NCBI RefSeq assembly: GCF_014490785.1
Contig: NZ_CP051488.1
Location: 558,001-622,000, forward strand
Source: Kosakonia sp. SMBL-WEM22
GTDB taxonomy: Bacteria; Pseudomonadota; Gammaproteobacteria; Enterobacterales; Enterobacteriaceae
DNA: 64,000 nt
Reading direction: 5' to 3'
Shown: positions 8,482 to 15,880 of the stretch, one piece after another
Layout: each line of letters opens with the position of its first letter
How positions within the stretch are numbered: position 1 is the stretch's first letter
Notes under the pieces: generated by a model
Told to the model about the DNA's origin: nothing
The model's database searches: none
What the model saw: the letters and a program-made list of their open reading frames with translations, nothing else
Made by a program: the position numbers and the translations under genes

Positions 8482-9894
8482 ATGGTAGATCAAGTTAAAG
8501 CCGATGCCGATAATCCGGCTCCGGCTGAACAGTCGCTACGGCGTAATCTTACGAACCGGCATATTCAGCTAATTGCTATTGGCGGTGCCATTGGTACCGG
8601 TTTATTTATGGGTTCCGGCAAAACAATTAGCCTCGCCGGTCCGTCAATCATCTTCGTTTATATGATCATCGGCTTTATGCTGTTTTTCGTTATGCGTGCG
8701 ATGGGCGAATTACTGCTTTCCAACCTCGAATATAAATCATTTAGCGACTTCGCCGCCGACCTGCTCGGGCCGTGGGCGGGGTACTTTACCGGCTGGACTT
8801 ACTGGTTTTGTTGGGTCGTCACCGGCATGGCGGATGTGGTCGCCATTACTGCTTATGCACAATTCTGGTACCCCGGCCTTGCCGACTGGATCGCCGCGCT
8901 GGCGGTGGTCGTTGTGCTACTGAGCCTCAACCTCGCCACGGTTAAGATGTTCGGCGAGATGGAGTTCTGGTTCGCGATGATCAAAATCGTCGCCATTGTG
9001 GCATTGATTGTCGTGGGCGTCGGCATGGTACTGATGCATTTTAAATCGCCGACCGGCGTCGAGGCGTCGTTCAGCCATCTGTGGAATGAAGGCGGCTGGT
9101 TCCCGAAAGGTATCAGCGGCTTCTTTGCGGGCTTCCAGATTGCGGTCTTTGCCTTTGTTGGTATCGAACTGGTCGGTACAACCGCGGCAGAGACAAAAGA
9201 TCCGGAGAAATCCTTGCCGCGCGCCATCAACTCGATTCCGATTCGTATCATCATGTTCTACGTCTTCGCGCTGATTGTGATTATGTCGGTCACGCCGTGG
9301 AGCTCCGTGGTTGCCGATAAGAGCCCGTTTGTTGAGCTGTTCGTACTGGTCGGCATTCCGGCGGCGGCGAGCATCATCAACTTTGTGGTGCTGACCTCAG
9401 CAGCCTCTTCCGCCAACAGCGGCGTCTTCTCCACCAGCCGCATGCTGTTTGGCCTCGCGCAGGATGGCGTGGCCCCGAAAGCGTTCGCCAAGCTCTCTAA
9501 ACGTGCGGTACCGGCGAAAGGGCTGACTTTCTCCTGCATCTGCCTGCTGGGCGGTGTGGTAATGCTCTATGTCAACCCGAGTGCGATTGCCGCGTTCACC
9601 ATGATCACCACCGTATCAGCGATCCTGTTTATGTTCGTCTGGACCATCATTCTCTGCTCCTATCTGGTCTACCGTAAACAGCGTCCGCAGCTGCACGAAA
9701 AATCGATCTACAAAATGCCACTTGGCAAAGTGATGTGCTGGGTCTGCATGGCCTTCTTCCTGTTTGTGCTGGTGCTGCTGACGCTTGAAGCAGACACCCG
9801 CCAGGCGCTGATCGTCACGCCGCTGTGGTTCGTGGTGCTGGGTGCCGGCTGGCTCTTTGCCGGTAAAAAGCGCATTGCCAACCGCAAGCCATAA
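8482..9894 (+). CDS. cycA: D-serine/D-alanine/glycine:proton symporter CycA
   Basis: This is a 470-residue amino acid permease (APC superfamily), the same length as E. coli CycA, with twelve predicted membrane segments. The family signature is at the N-terminus (LRRNLTNRHIQLIAIGGAIGTGLFMGSG). The E. coli protein imports glycine, D-serine, D-alanine and D-cycloserine. It is monocistronic: a long leader before it and a terminator after it. The stop codon is followed by two converging terminators shared with ytfE. Confidence 0.96.
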   Translation: MVDQVKADADNPAPAEQSLRRNLTNRHIQLIAIGGAIGTGLFMGSGKTISLAGPSIIFVYMIIGFMLFFVMRAMGELLLSNLEYKSFSDFAADLLGPWAGYFTGWTYWFCWVVTGMADVVAITAYAQFWYPGLADWIAALAVVVVLLSLNLATVKMFGEMEFWFAMIKIVAIVALIVVGVGMVLMHFKSPTGVEASFSHLWNEGGWFPKGISGFFAGFQIAVFAFVGIELVGTTAAETKDPEKSLPRAINSIPIRIIMFYVFALIVIMSVTPWSSVVADKSPFVELFVLVGIPAAASIINFVVLTSAASSANSGVFSTSRMLFGLAQDGVAPKAFAKLSKRAVPAKGLTFSCICLLGGVVMLYVNPSAIAAFTMITTVSAILFMFVWTIILCSYLVYRKQRPQLHEKSIYKMPLGKVMCWVCMAFFLFVLVLLTLEADTRQALIVTPLWFVVLGAGWLFAGKKRIANRKP

Positions 9895-9898
9895 AAAA

Positions 9899-9917
9899 AG
9901 AGCCGCGAGGCGGCTCT
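9899..9917 (-). terminator. terminator of ytfE
   Basis: AGAGCCGC and GCGGCTCT form an 8-bp stem with a GAG loop. Read on the minus strand it is followed by seven T residues, so it ends ytfE transcription. Confidence 0.8.
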
Positions 9918-9933
9918 AAACTTCCATATCAAG

Positions 9934-9960
9934 GACGCTCTCGGGCGTCTTTTTATTTTT
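9934..9960 (+). terminator. terminator of cycA
   Basis: GACGC and GCGTC form a stem followed by TTTTTATTTTT on the plus strand. It overlaps the ytfE stop codon at 9953. Confidence 0.75.
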
Positions 9961-10618
9961 CACCTGCGAGGGCACGCGGGAAAAGATTGTTATTTTCCAG
10001 GCTGATGTGTTCCATCAAATCATCAATCAGCGTGTTGATACCGTTATACATCGCCTTCCAGGTGGTGCAGGCTTCCGGCGGCAGCGTCACATTCTGCGTG
10101 GTGTGCTTAATCACCTCCAGCAGCTCGCCCGCCTCATCATGCTCGCTCTCCATCACGCTGATCGGCCCCATCGCCTGCGCGCCCATCCCCTGTTTAATCA
10201 TCGGGAAGAGGATCTGCTCCTCCTTCATCATGTGGCTGGAGAGCTCCTCATGCAGCATGGTGAGGTATTTGGTTAACCCGCGCGGCACATTCGGTTTATC
10301 GGCGTGGACGCGCTCCACTTTGCTGGCTTGCAGAATCAGCTCCGGCAGCTGCTCGCGGTGGCGATCGTGGTAGCGCACAATGATGTGGTCGATGATCTCT
10401 GCCAGCGGTGCCGTGCGCCACTCTTTATCGAGAGGTTGTTCAGCCAGCTTCGCCAGTTCGGCCTCAATGGCATCGATATCGAGTGCTTTACGCGCCGCCG
10501 AGCGGCCCAGCGTCTGCTTACCGCCGCAGCAGTAATCCATATCATATTTACGAAACAGAGCAGAGGCGCGCGGGATGGAAAGCGCCAGCTCGCCCAGGGG
10601 TTGATCGCGGAAAGCCAT
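9953..10618 (-). CDS. ytfE: iron-sulfur cluster repair di-iron protein YtfE (RIC)
   Basis: This is a 221-residue protein. The N-terminal ScdA-type domain carries the Cys30-Cys31 pair (DYCCGGKQTLG). The following hemerythrin-like four-helix bundle supplies di-iron ligands in HIIVRYHDRH, MLHEELSSHMMKEE, SEHDEAGE and DLMEHISLEN. The E. coli protein helps repair Fe-S clusters damaged by nitric oxide or peroxide. The NsrR-type operator at 10645 is in the right place to give NO-controlled expression. It is monocistronic. Confidence 0.95.
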   Translation of the reverse strand: MAFRDQPLGELALSIPRASALFRKYDMDYCCGGKQTLGRSAARKALDIDAIEAELAKLAEQPLDKEWRTAPLAEIIDHIIVRYHDRHREQLPELILQASKVERVHADKPNVPRGLTKYLTMLHEELSSHMMKEEQILFPMIKQGMGAQAMGPISVMESEHDEAGELLEVIKHTTQNVTLPPEACTTWKAMYNGINTLIDDLMEHISLENNNLFPRALAGEK

Positions 10619-10644
10619 AGCAGTTACCTCAATGTTGAGTCTTT

Positions 10645-10667
10645 AAGATGTATTTTAAATGCATCTT
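10645..10667 (-). promoter_or_regulatory. NsrR operator upstream of ytfE
   Basis: This is a 23-bp inverted repeat with arms AAGATGTATTT and AAATGCATCTT around one central T; the arms differ at a single pair. It matches the known 11-1-11 NsrR site and lies 27 bp before the ytfE start. Confidence 0.85.
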
Positions 10668-10822
10668 TACGGCGATGATATACCTCTTACGGGGAACGCG
10701 GTTCCCTTATTCCTTTATTACGCGAAAAACAGTGATGCGCATCACAAAAAATATTTCGAAATTAACACATTGAATACAATTACTTTTTCTGGAAAGTTTT
10801 GGATAGGGCAATTTATTGACAT

Positions 10823-10849
10823 TAAACAACTTTTCATCGCTGCCGATAG
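10823..10849 (+). promoter_or_regulatory. FliA (sigma-28) promoter for the Tsr-like MCP
   Basis: The -35 is TAAACAAC, the spacer is exactly 11 bp and the -10 is GCCGATAG, one base from the GCCGATAA consensus. It lies about 40 bp before the start at 10891. Confidence 0.85.
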
Positions 10850-10890
10850 TCTCTCTTCTGACAATACTCTGTACGCGATAAAGGCCGACG

Positions 10891-12546
10891 ATGTTCAAAC
10901 GTATCAAAGTTATAACTTTATTAATCATGGTTTTAGTTGTGCTTGGCGCACTTCAGCTGATCTCAGCTGGCGTTTTCATTAGTGCGCTAAACAATGACAA
11001 GCACAACTTCAATGTTTCCCAGGTCTCGAGCCAGAACGTATCCGAATTTACCGATGCGTGGATCAGCCTCAACCAGGCACGTGTCACTCTGAACCGCGGC
11101 ATGTTGCGTTTACAGAGCAGCACCGCTAGCCAGATTAATGGCGGGCAGCTGAGTGAGCTGGTGCAAAACGCCACCAACCTGCTCAACCAGGCGCAGCAGC
11201 ATTACGATGTTTACTACAAACTGCCGCAAACACCGGGTATGGATGAAGCGCTCTCTGACGAGCTGGAGAAGCAGTACACCACCTATCATGCGACGCTGAC
11301 TGAGATGAACCGCCTACTGCTCGCTGGTAAGCTGGAAGATATGTTCCGTCAGAATGCGCAGAAAAAACAGGAAGCGATGGAGAAGAGCTATCGCGCCTGG
11401 CGCGCAGAGCAGGCAAAACTTGCCAGCGAAGGCGTGAAACAGAACGAACATGACTACATCCGCATTCTCTGGATCCTGGCGGCAGTGATGGTTGTTGTAC
11501 TGGGTGTTATCGCCATGAGCTGGGTTGCCATGCAGCGTGTGCTGCTGAAGCCGCTGCATGAAGTGATGGGCCACATTCGCCAAATCGCTACCGGTGATTT
11601 GACCCATGCGATCCATGCCGAAGGTTCCAACGAGATGGCGCGCCTGGCGCAGAACGTGCAGGAGATGCAGCAGGCTCTGGTAAAAACCGTCAGCGTGGTG
11701 CGCGATGGCGCAGATACGATCTATACCGGTGCCGGTGAAATCTCTATCGGTAACAACGATCTCTCCTCGCGTACCGAGCAGCAAGCGGCCTCGCTGGAAG
11801 AGACCGCAGCCAGCATGGAGCAGCTGACCGCGACGGTGAAACAGAACGCCGACAACGCCCGTCAGGCAACGCAGCTGGCGCTTAACGCTTCCGGTACTGC
11901 GAAGAAAGGCGGTGAAGTGGTAGATGGTGTGGTGCGTACAATGGACGAGATCGCCGCCAGCTCCAGCAAAATCGCCCAGATTACCAACGTGATCGACGGT
12001 ATTGCCTTCCAGACCAATATCCTCGCGCTGAACGCCGCGGTAGAAGCTGCCCGCGCCGGTGAACAGGGCCGTGGTTTTGCCGTAGTAGCAGGTGAGGTGC
12101 GTACGCTGGCACAGCGCAGCGCGCAGGCCGCGAAAGAGATCAAAGGGCTGATTGATGACTCCGGTAACCGCGTAAGCGCCGGTTCAGCGCTGGTTCACGA
12201 AGCGGGTGAAACCATGGCTGAGATCGTCAGCGCGGTAACGCGTGTGACGGATATCATGGGCGAAATCTCCTCTGCGTCTGATGAGCAGAGCCGTGGTATC
12301 GACCAGGTTGGCCAGGCTGTTGCCGAGATGGATCGCGTGACCCAGCAGAACGCCTCGCTGGTGCAGGAGTCCGCCGCTGCGGCCGCTGCGCTGGAAGAGC
12401 AGGCCGCTCGCCTGACCGAAACCGTTGCGGTGTTCAAAGTGAACCGCGGCCGTGACGTTCAGCGCCCTGCGTTGCGCTCGCCGGTTGCGATGGCGAAGAC
12501 GCCGGCTGCGGCCAGCGTGAACGAAGCCAACTGGGAAACCTTCTGA
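10891..12546 (+). CDS. Tsr/Tar-type methyl-accepting chemotaxis protein
   Basis: This 551-residue protein has the length of E. coli Tsr. TM1 is at about 7-30, a four-helix TarH periplasmic domain follows, TM2 is at about 190-215, then HAMP, methylation helices and the signalling tip (IDGIAFQTNILALNAAVEAARAGEQG). It ends in NWETF, the pentapeptide that tethers CheR and CheB, so it is a high-abundance-type receptor. Arg64, Asn68 and Arg69 fall at the positions of the Tsr/Tar ligand residues. The position of Tsr Thr156 is Ala here, so the ligand probably differs from serine. It has its own FliA promoter and terminator. Confidence 0.95.
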   Translation: MFKRIKVITLLIMVLVVLGALQLISAGVFISALNNDKHNFNVSQVSSQNVSEFTDAWISLNQARVTLNRGMLRLQSSTASQINGGQLSELVQNATNLLNQAQQHYDVYYKLPQTPGMDEALSDELEKQYTTYHATLTEMNRLLLAGKLEDMFRQNAQKKQEAMEKSYRAWRAEQAKLASEGVKQNEHDYIRILWILAAVMVVVLGVIAMSWVAMQRVLLKPLHEVMGHIRQIATGDLTHAIHAEGSNEMARLAQNVQEMQQALVKTVSVVRDGADTIYTGAGEISIGNNDLSSRTEQQAASLEETAASMEQLTATVKQNADNARQATQLALNASGTAKKGGEVVDGVVRTMDEIAASSSKIAQITNVIDGIAFQTNILALNAAVEAARAGEQGRGFAVVAGEVRTLAQRSAQAAKEIKGLIDDSGNRVSAGSALVHEAGETMAEIVSAVTRVTDIMGEISSASDEQSRGIDQVGQAVAEMDRVTQQNASLVQESAAAAAALEEQAARLTETVAVFKVNRGRDVQRPALRSPVAMAKTPAAASVNEANWETF

Positions 12547-12551
12547 TGAAA

Positions 12552-12575
12552 ACCCGGCGTAAGCCGGGTTTTTTT
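12552..12575 (+). terminator. terminator after the Tsr-like MCP
   Basis: ACCCGGC and GCCGGGT form a perfect 7-bp stem with a GTAA loop, then a run of T residues reaching the stop codon of convergent ytfF. Confidence 0.9.
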
Positions 12576-13539
12576 ATGGCTGCTCAAGCTGAGTGATGTG
12601 GGCTTTTTGCGGTTTCGACGCGACGGCCATCACCACGCCGCCAATCAGCAGGGTAATGCCGAGCAGGGTTAAGAACGGCGGCAGGCTCTGGCGCAGCAGA
12701 AAGGTGTAGAGCAGCCCGGCAAGGGTTTCAAAGACGATCAGCGGGCCGACAATCACCGTCGGCAGGCGCTGGCAGGCAATGTTCCAGCACAGCGCGCCCA
12801 CCCACGAGCAGAGCACCGCAATGATGAACATCAGGCCGATAAACAGCAGCGGGCGCGGGCCGAAGGGGAGCGCGAAGTCGGGCTGCTGAACGTCAAGCCA
12901 CAGACACGCCGCAACATAGCCTACCAGGGACAACGGCAGCGTCACCAGCGCCTGCGCCGTTGCCCACATCATCGGGTTCTTATCCGGGTTTTCCCGCAGC
13001 CAGCGCGCGTTTCGTAGCGCATACCACGCCCAGCATGCCACCGCAATAAAGGCCAGCGCAATGCCTGAACCATACCGGCTCCAGCTGAAATCCGGAATGC
13101 CCTGGCGCAATTCGGCAATATTCACACACCCCAGCCCAACGGCGATAGCGATCAGCGCTGGCAACAGCCGTCCCCACGCCAGCTTGCCGTCACGCTGGCT
13201 GTAGAGCAGGTTGGCGCATACCGGGATCACCACCGGCAGCGTGGCGATGATCATTGTCGACACCGGGCCGCCGGTGCGCTGAATGGCGCTGGCAAGGCAG
13301 ACGTAGTAGATCAGATTACCCATCAAGGTGAGCCACAGCGCCGTCCACCAATCGCTTCGCGTTAACTGGCGCAGACGCGCGCGCCCGAGCCATGCTAACG
13401 GCAGCGCAATCAGCCCCAGCGCCAGGTAGCGCCCCGTCGATTGCAGGGCGGCCGGGTAGTCCGGCACGATCAGCGGCCCGACAAAAATCAGTCCCCAAAA
13501 CAGCCCGGCGAGTAAGGCATACAACACACCACTTACCAT
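12574..13539 (-). CDS. ytfF: DMT-family transporter YtfF
   Basis: This is a 321-residue protein, the length of E. coli YtfF, with ten hydrophobic segments and two EamA domains. It starts MVSGVLYALLAGLFWGLIFVGPLIVPDYPA, preceded by GAGGTGAAGAG. The second half contains LPFGPRPLLFIGLMFIIAVLCSWVGALCWNI. The family includes inner-membrane exporters; no substrate is established. An AraC-type gene lies 73 bp upstream on the same strand, so the two may be transcribed together. That arrangement is not in E. coli K-12. Confidence 0.9.
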   Translation of the reverse strand: MVSGVLYALLAGLFWGLIFVGPLIVPDYPAALQSTGRYLALGLIALPLAWLGRARLRQLTRSDWWTALWLTLMGNLIYYVCLASAIQRTGGPVSTMIIATLPVVIPVCANLLYSQRDGKLAWGRLLPALIAIAVGLGCVNIAELRQGIPDFSWSRYGSGIALAFIAVACWAWYALRNARWLRENPDKNPMMWATAQALVTLPLSLVGYVAACLWLDVQQPDFALPFGPRPLLFIGLMFIIAVLCSWVGALCWNIACQRLPTVIVGPLIVFETLAGLLYTFLLRQSLPPFLTLLGITLLIGGVVMAVASKPQKAHITQLEQP

Positions 13540-13612
13540 CTCTTCACCTCTTTTATCTGGTTCACGCCAGTGTAGGGGAGCAGGGCGGGGGCGTATTGTA
13601 GGAGATTGCGCA

Positions 13613-14437
13613 TTATCGGCGCGCAACCTGCTTTTGATAGCGTACCGGGGTAATGCCGTAGCGCAGGGTAAAAGCGCGGGTGAGATGGGATTGATCAGTC
13701 AGGCCCGTTAAAGCGGCGACATCGGCCGCAGGCATCCCCTGGGTGAGAAAATGCTTGGCGCGCCACAGGCGGATCGCCATCAGCATCTGGTGCGGCGTGA
13801 CGTGAAAATGGGCTTTGAACTGGCGCTGGAAGTGATAGGGGCTGAGCGACGCGACGCTTGCCAGATCGTCGAGTGTCAGGCTGCGCATATAGTTGTCATG
13901 TAGGTAATCGCGTACCCGCTCAAAACGGTGTGCTCCCTCCCGACGCTGCGGCGCGTGCTGCGCCAGCGGGCGAAAGGTATCAATCAGGTCGAGCAGTACG
14001 CCCTGTTGCGCCAGCGGATCGTCGGTGTGCCAGAGGGCATAAATGTGGTTGCAGAGCTGGCGGGCGCGCAGCGGATCGAGCCGCGTGACATCGCGAAACC
14101 ACCAGTGGCGCACACCGGTTACCTGCTCCAGCAGATCGGGCTCAAGATAGACCATACGATAGCGCCACCCCTCTTCACCTGCCGCTTCGCCGGTGTGGAT
14201 CTCATCGGGGTTCATGGTGACGACCGCGTTGGTCGGGGCGACATGCTGCGTACCGCGATAGCGAAAGCGCTCGGCACCGGATTCAATCGCGCCAATGCCA
14301 AACGCTTCATGGGTATGTGGCTCAAAGGCGTAGCGGGAGATGTGCGCATGGTACAGCTCCACCCCCGGCAACTGCGCCAGGTGGCGAAACCGCGCGCGGT
14401 CGCGCTCATCTATAAACTGCTCAGGTACGCCTTCCAC
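13613..14437 (-). CDS. AraC-family transcriptional regulator
   Basis: This is a 274-residue protein. The N-terminal AraC-type cupin ligand pocket spans about 20-100 (SRYAFEPHTHEAFGIGAIESGAERFRYRG, MNPDEIHTGEAA). The C-terminal double HTH spans about 170-270 (YLHDNYMRSLTLDDLASVASLSPYHFQRQFKAHFHVTPHQML, then DVAALTGLTDQSHLTRAFTLRYGITPVRYQ). The start is GTG at 14437, with GGGGAGGTGA just before it. Regulators of this subgroup often sit beside exporter genes. Here it precedes ytfF on the same strand, so ytfF is a likely target. Confidence 0.88.
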   Translation of the reverse strand: MEGVPEQFIDERDRARFRHLAQLPGVELYHAHISRYAFEPHTHEAFGIGAIESGAERFRYRGTQHVAPTNAVVTMNPDEIHTGEAAGEEGWRYRMVYLEPDLLEQVTGVRHWWFRDVTRLDPLRARQLCNHIYALWHTDDPLAQQGVLLDLIDTFRPLAQHAPQRREGAHRFERVRDYLHDNYMRSLTLDDLASVASLSPYHFQRQFKAHFHVTPHQMLMAIRLWRAKHFLTQGMPAADVAALTGLTDQSHLTRAFTLRYGITPVRYQKQVARR

Positions 14438-14517
14438 ACTTCACCTCCCCCGGAACATGCTCTCTATTATTAGGGATGACCCGGTGGGAGGCTATAAAAT
14501 TTAACCAATTATTAACG

Positions 14518-15366
14518 TTACATCAGATCATTAACGCTGTCGGCGATCGAGGTTGTCGGGCGACCAATCAGTTTGCTCAGGGTCTGGCTGTCGTCAAACA
14601 ATCCGCCTTTCGAGGCTCCGATATCGGAGTCCGCCAGCATCTCTGCCAGCCCGTCCGGCAAACCTGCGCCTTTCAGCGCGGCGGCAAAATCCGCTTCGCT
14701 CAGGTTCTGGTAAACCACCTTCTTACCGCTGGCCTCGCTCAGCAGTGCAGCCAGTTCGTTCAGCGTCCAGCCGCTGTCGCCCGCCAGTTCGTAAACCTTG
14801 CCAGCGTGACCCTCTTCGCTAATGACACGCGCAGCCGCCGCGGCGTAATCGGCACGCGTTGCTGAGGCGATTTTGCCTTCGCCAGCAGCCCCGAGGAAGA
14901 CGCCGTGCGCCAGCGCCGCCGGTGCGCTCGCGAGGTAGTTTTCGCTGTACCAGCCGTTACGTAGCAGGGCAAACGGGATGCCGGATTCGGCGAGCAGCTT
15001 TTCGGTCTCCACGTGTTCCACGTGCAGGCCTAGCGGCGAGGTATCCGCATGCAGCAGGCTGGTGTAGGCGATAAATTTCACCCCTGCGGCTTTCGCAGCA
15101 TTGATCACATTGCGGTGCTGCGCGGCGCGCTGACCCACTTCGCTGCTGGAGATGAGCAGCAATTTTTCAACGCCCGCCAGTGCGTGCGTGAGGGCGGCCT
15201 GATCGTTGTAATCGCCCTGGCGAACAATAAGGCCTTGTTTTCTCAGCGCTTCAGCTTTCGCCGGGTTACGCACGATGGCGACAATCTCTTTTGCGGGGAC
15301 GGTTTTTAACAGGGCGTCTACAACAAACTGGCCGAGTTGGCCGGTGGCGCCGGTGAGTGCAATCAT
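14518..15366 (-). CDS. qorB: NAD(P)H:quinone oxidoreductase 2 QorB
   Basis: This is a 282-residue NmrA/SDR-type protein. The N-terminal Rossmann motif is TGATGQLGQFVVDAL, and the region around YTSLLHADTSPLGLHVEHVETEKLL corresponds to the E. coli QorB core. It reduces quinones with NADPH in the cytoplasm. It is divergent from qorR, an 83-bp spacing that should hold shared regulatory sites. Confidence 0.93.
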   Translation of the reverse strand: MIALTGATGQLGQFVVDALLKTVPAKEIVAIVRNPAKAEALRKQGLIVRQGDYNDQAALTHALAGVEKLLLISSSEVGQRAAQHRNVINAAKAAGVKFIAYTSLLHADTSPLGLHVEHVETEKLLAESGIPFALLRNGWYSENYLASAPAALAHGVFLGAAGEGKIASATRADYAAAAARVISEEGHAGKVYELAGDSGWTLNELAALLSEASGKKVVYQNLSEADFAAALKGAGLPDGLAEMLADSDIGASKGGLFDDSQTLSKLIGRPTTSIADSVNDLM

Positions 15367-15429
15367 GATGTTTCTCCTGCGTGGGGGTAAGTGTTGTGGT
15401 AGGCTAGCACCCTAGCTAACTTTTAGTAA

Positions 15430-15437
15430 GTACGTAC
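15430..15437. promoter_or_regulatory. candidate QorR operator between qorB and qorR
   Basis: The 83-bp divergent region contains the palindrome GTACGTAC inside AGTAAGTACGTACAAA, with a second AAGGTAAGTA copy beside the qorR start. HxlR-type regulators often bind such GTAC-containing repeats. The assignment is inference from position only. Confidence 0.35.
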
Positions 15438-15449
15438 AAAAAGGTAAGT

Positions 15450-15845
15450 ATGAAACAGCAAACTCGCCCGCAATCCCTGAGCGAACAGATGCGCGACGGC
15501 AATCTCTTCGCCGAACAGTGTCCCTCCCGGGATGTGCTGAAACACGTCACCAGCCGCTGGGGTGTCTTAATTCTGGTTGCCCTGCGCGAAGGAACGCACC
15601 GCTTTAGCGATCTGCGCCGCAAGATGGGCGGTGTCAGTGAGAAGATGCTGGCGCAGAGCCTGCAGTGGCTGGAGCAGGATGGTTTTGTGAACCGCGTCGC
15701 CTTTCCGGTGGTGCCGCCCCATGTTGAATATAGCCTGACGCCGCTCGGCGAGCAGGTGAGTGAAAAGGTTGCCGCGCTGGCAGACTGGATTGAGCTGAAC
15801 TTGCCCGAGGTGATGGCCCATCATCGCGAGCGCGATGTGGCGTAA
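15450..15845 (+). CDS. qorR: HxlR-family redox-sensing regulator QorR
   Basis: This is a 131-residue winged-helix protein with the HxlR core (CPSRDVLKHVTSRWGVLILVALREGTHRFSDLRRKMGGVSEKMLAQSLQWLEQDGFVNRV). The single N-terminal Cys (in EQCPSR) is the residue through which E. coli QorR/YtfH and relatives sense oxidants. It should repress the divergent qorB. AAGG lies 5 bp before the ATG. Confidence 0.92.
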   Translation: MKQQTRPQSLSEQMRDGNLFAEQCPSRDVLKHVTSRWGVLILVALREGTHRFSDLRRKMGGVSEKMLAQSLQWLEQDGFVNRVAFPVVPPHVEYSLTPLGEQVSEKVAALADWIELNLPEVMAHHRERDVA

Positions 15846-15847
15846 TC

Positions 15848-15873
15848 AACCCGCAGCCACGCGGCTGCGGGTT
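15848..15873. terminator. hairpin between convergent qorR and cpdB
   Basis: AACCCGCAGCC pairs with GGCTGCGGGTT, an 11-bp stem with a 4-nt loop. The T tract is poor on both strands, but the position between convergent genes suits a two-way terminator. Confidence 0.6.
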
Positions 15874-15880
15874 AGTTGGC

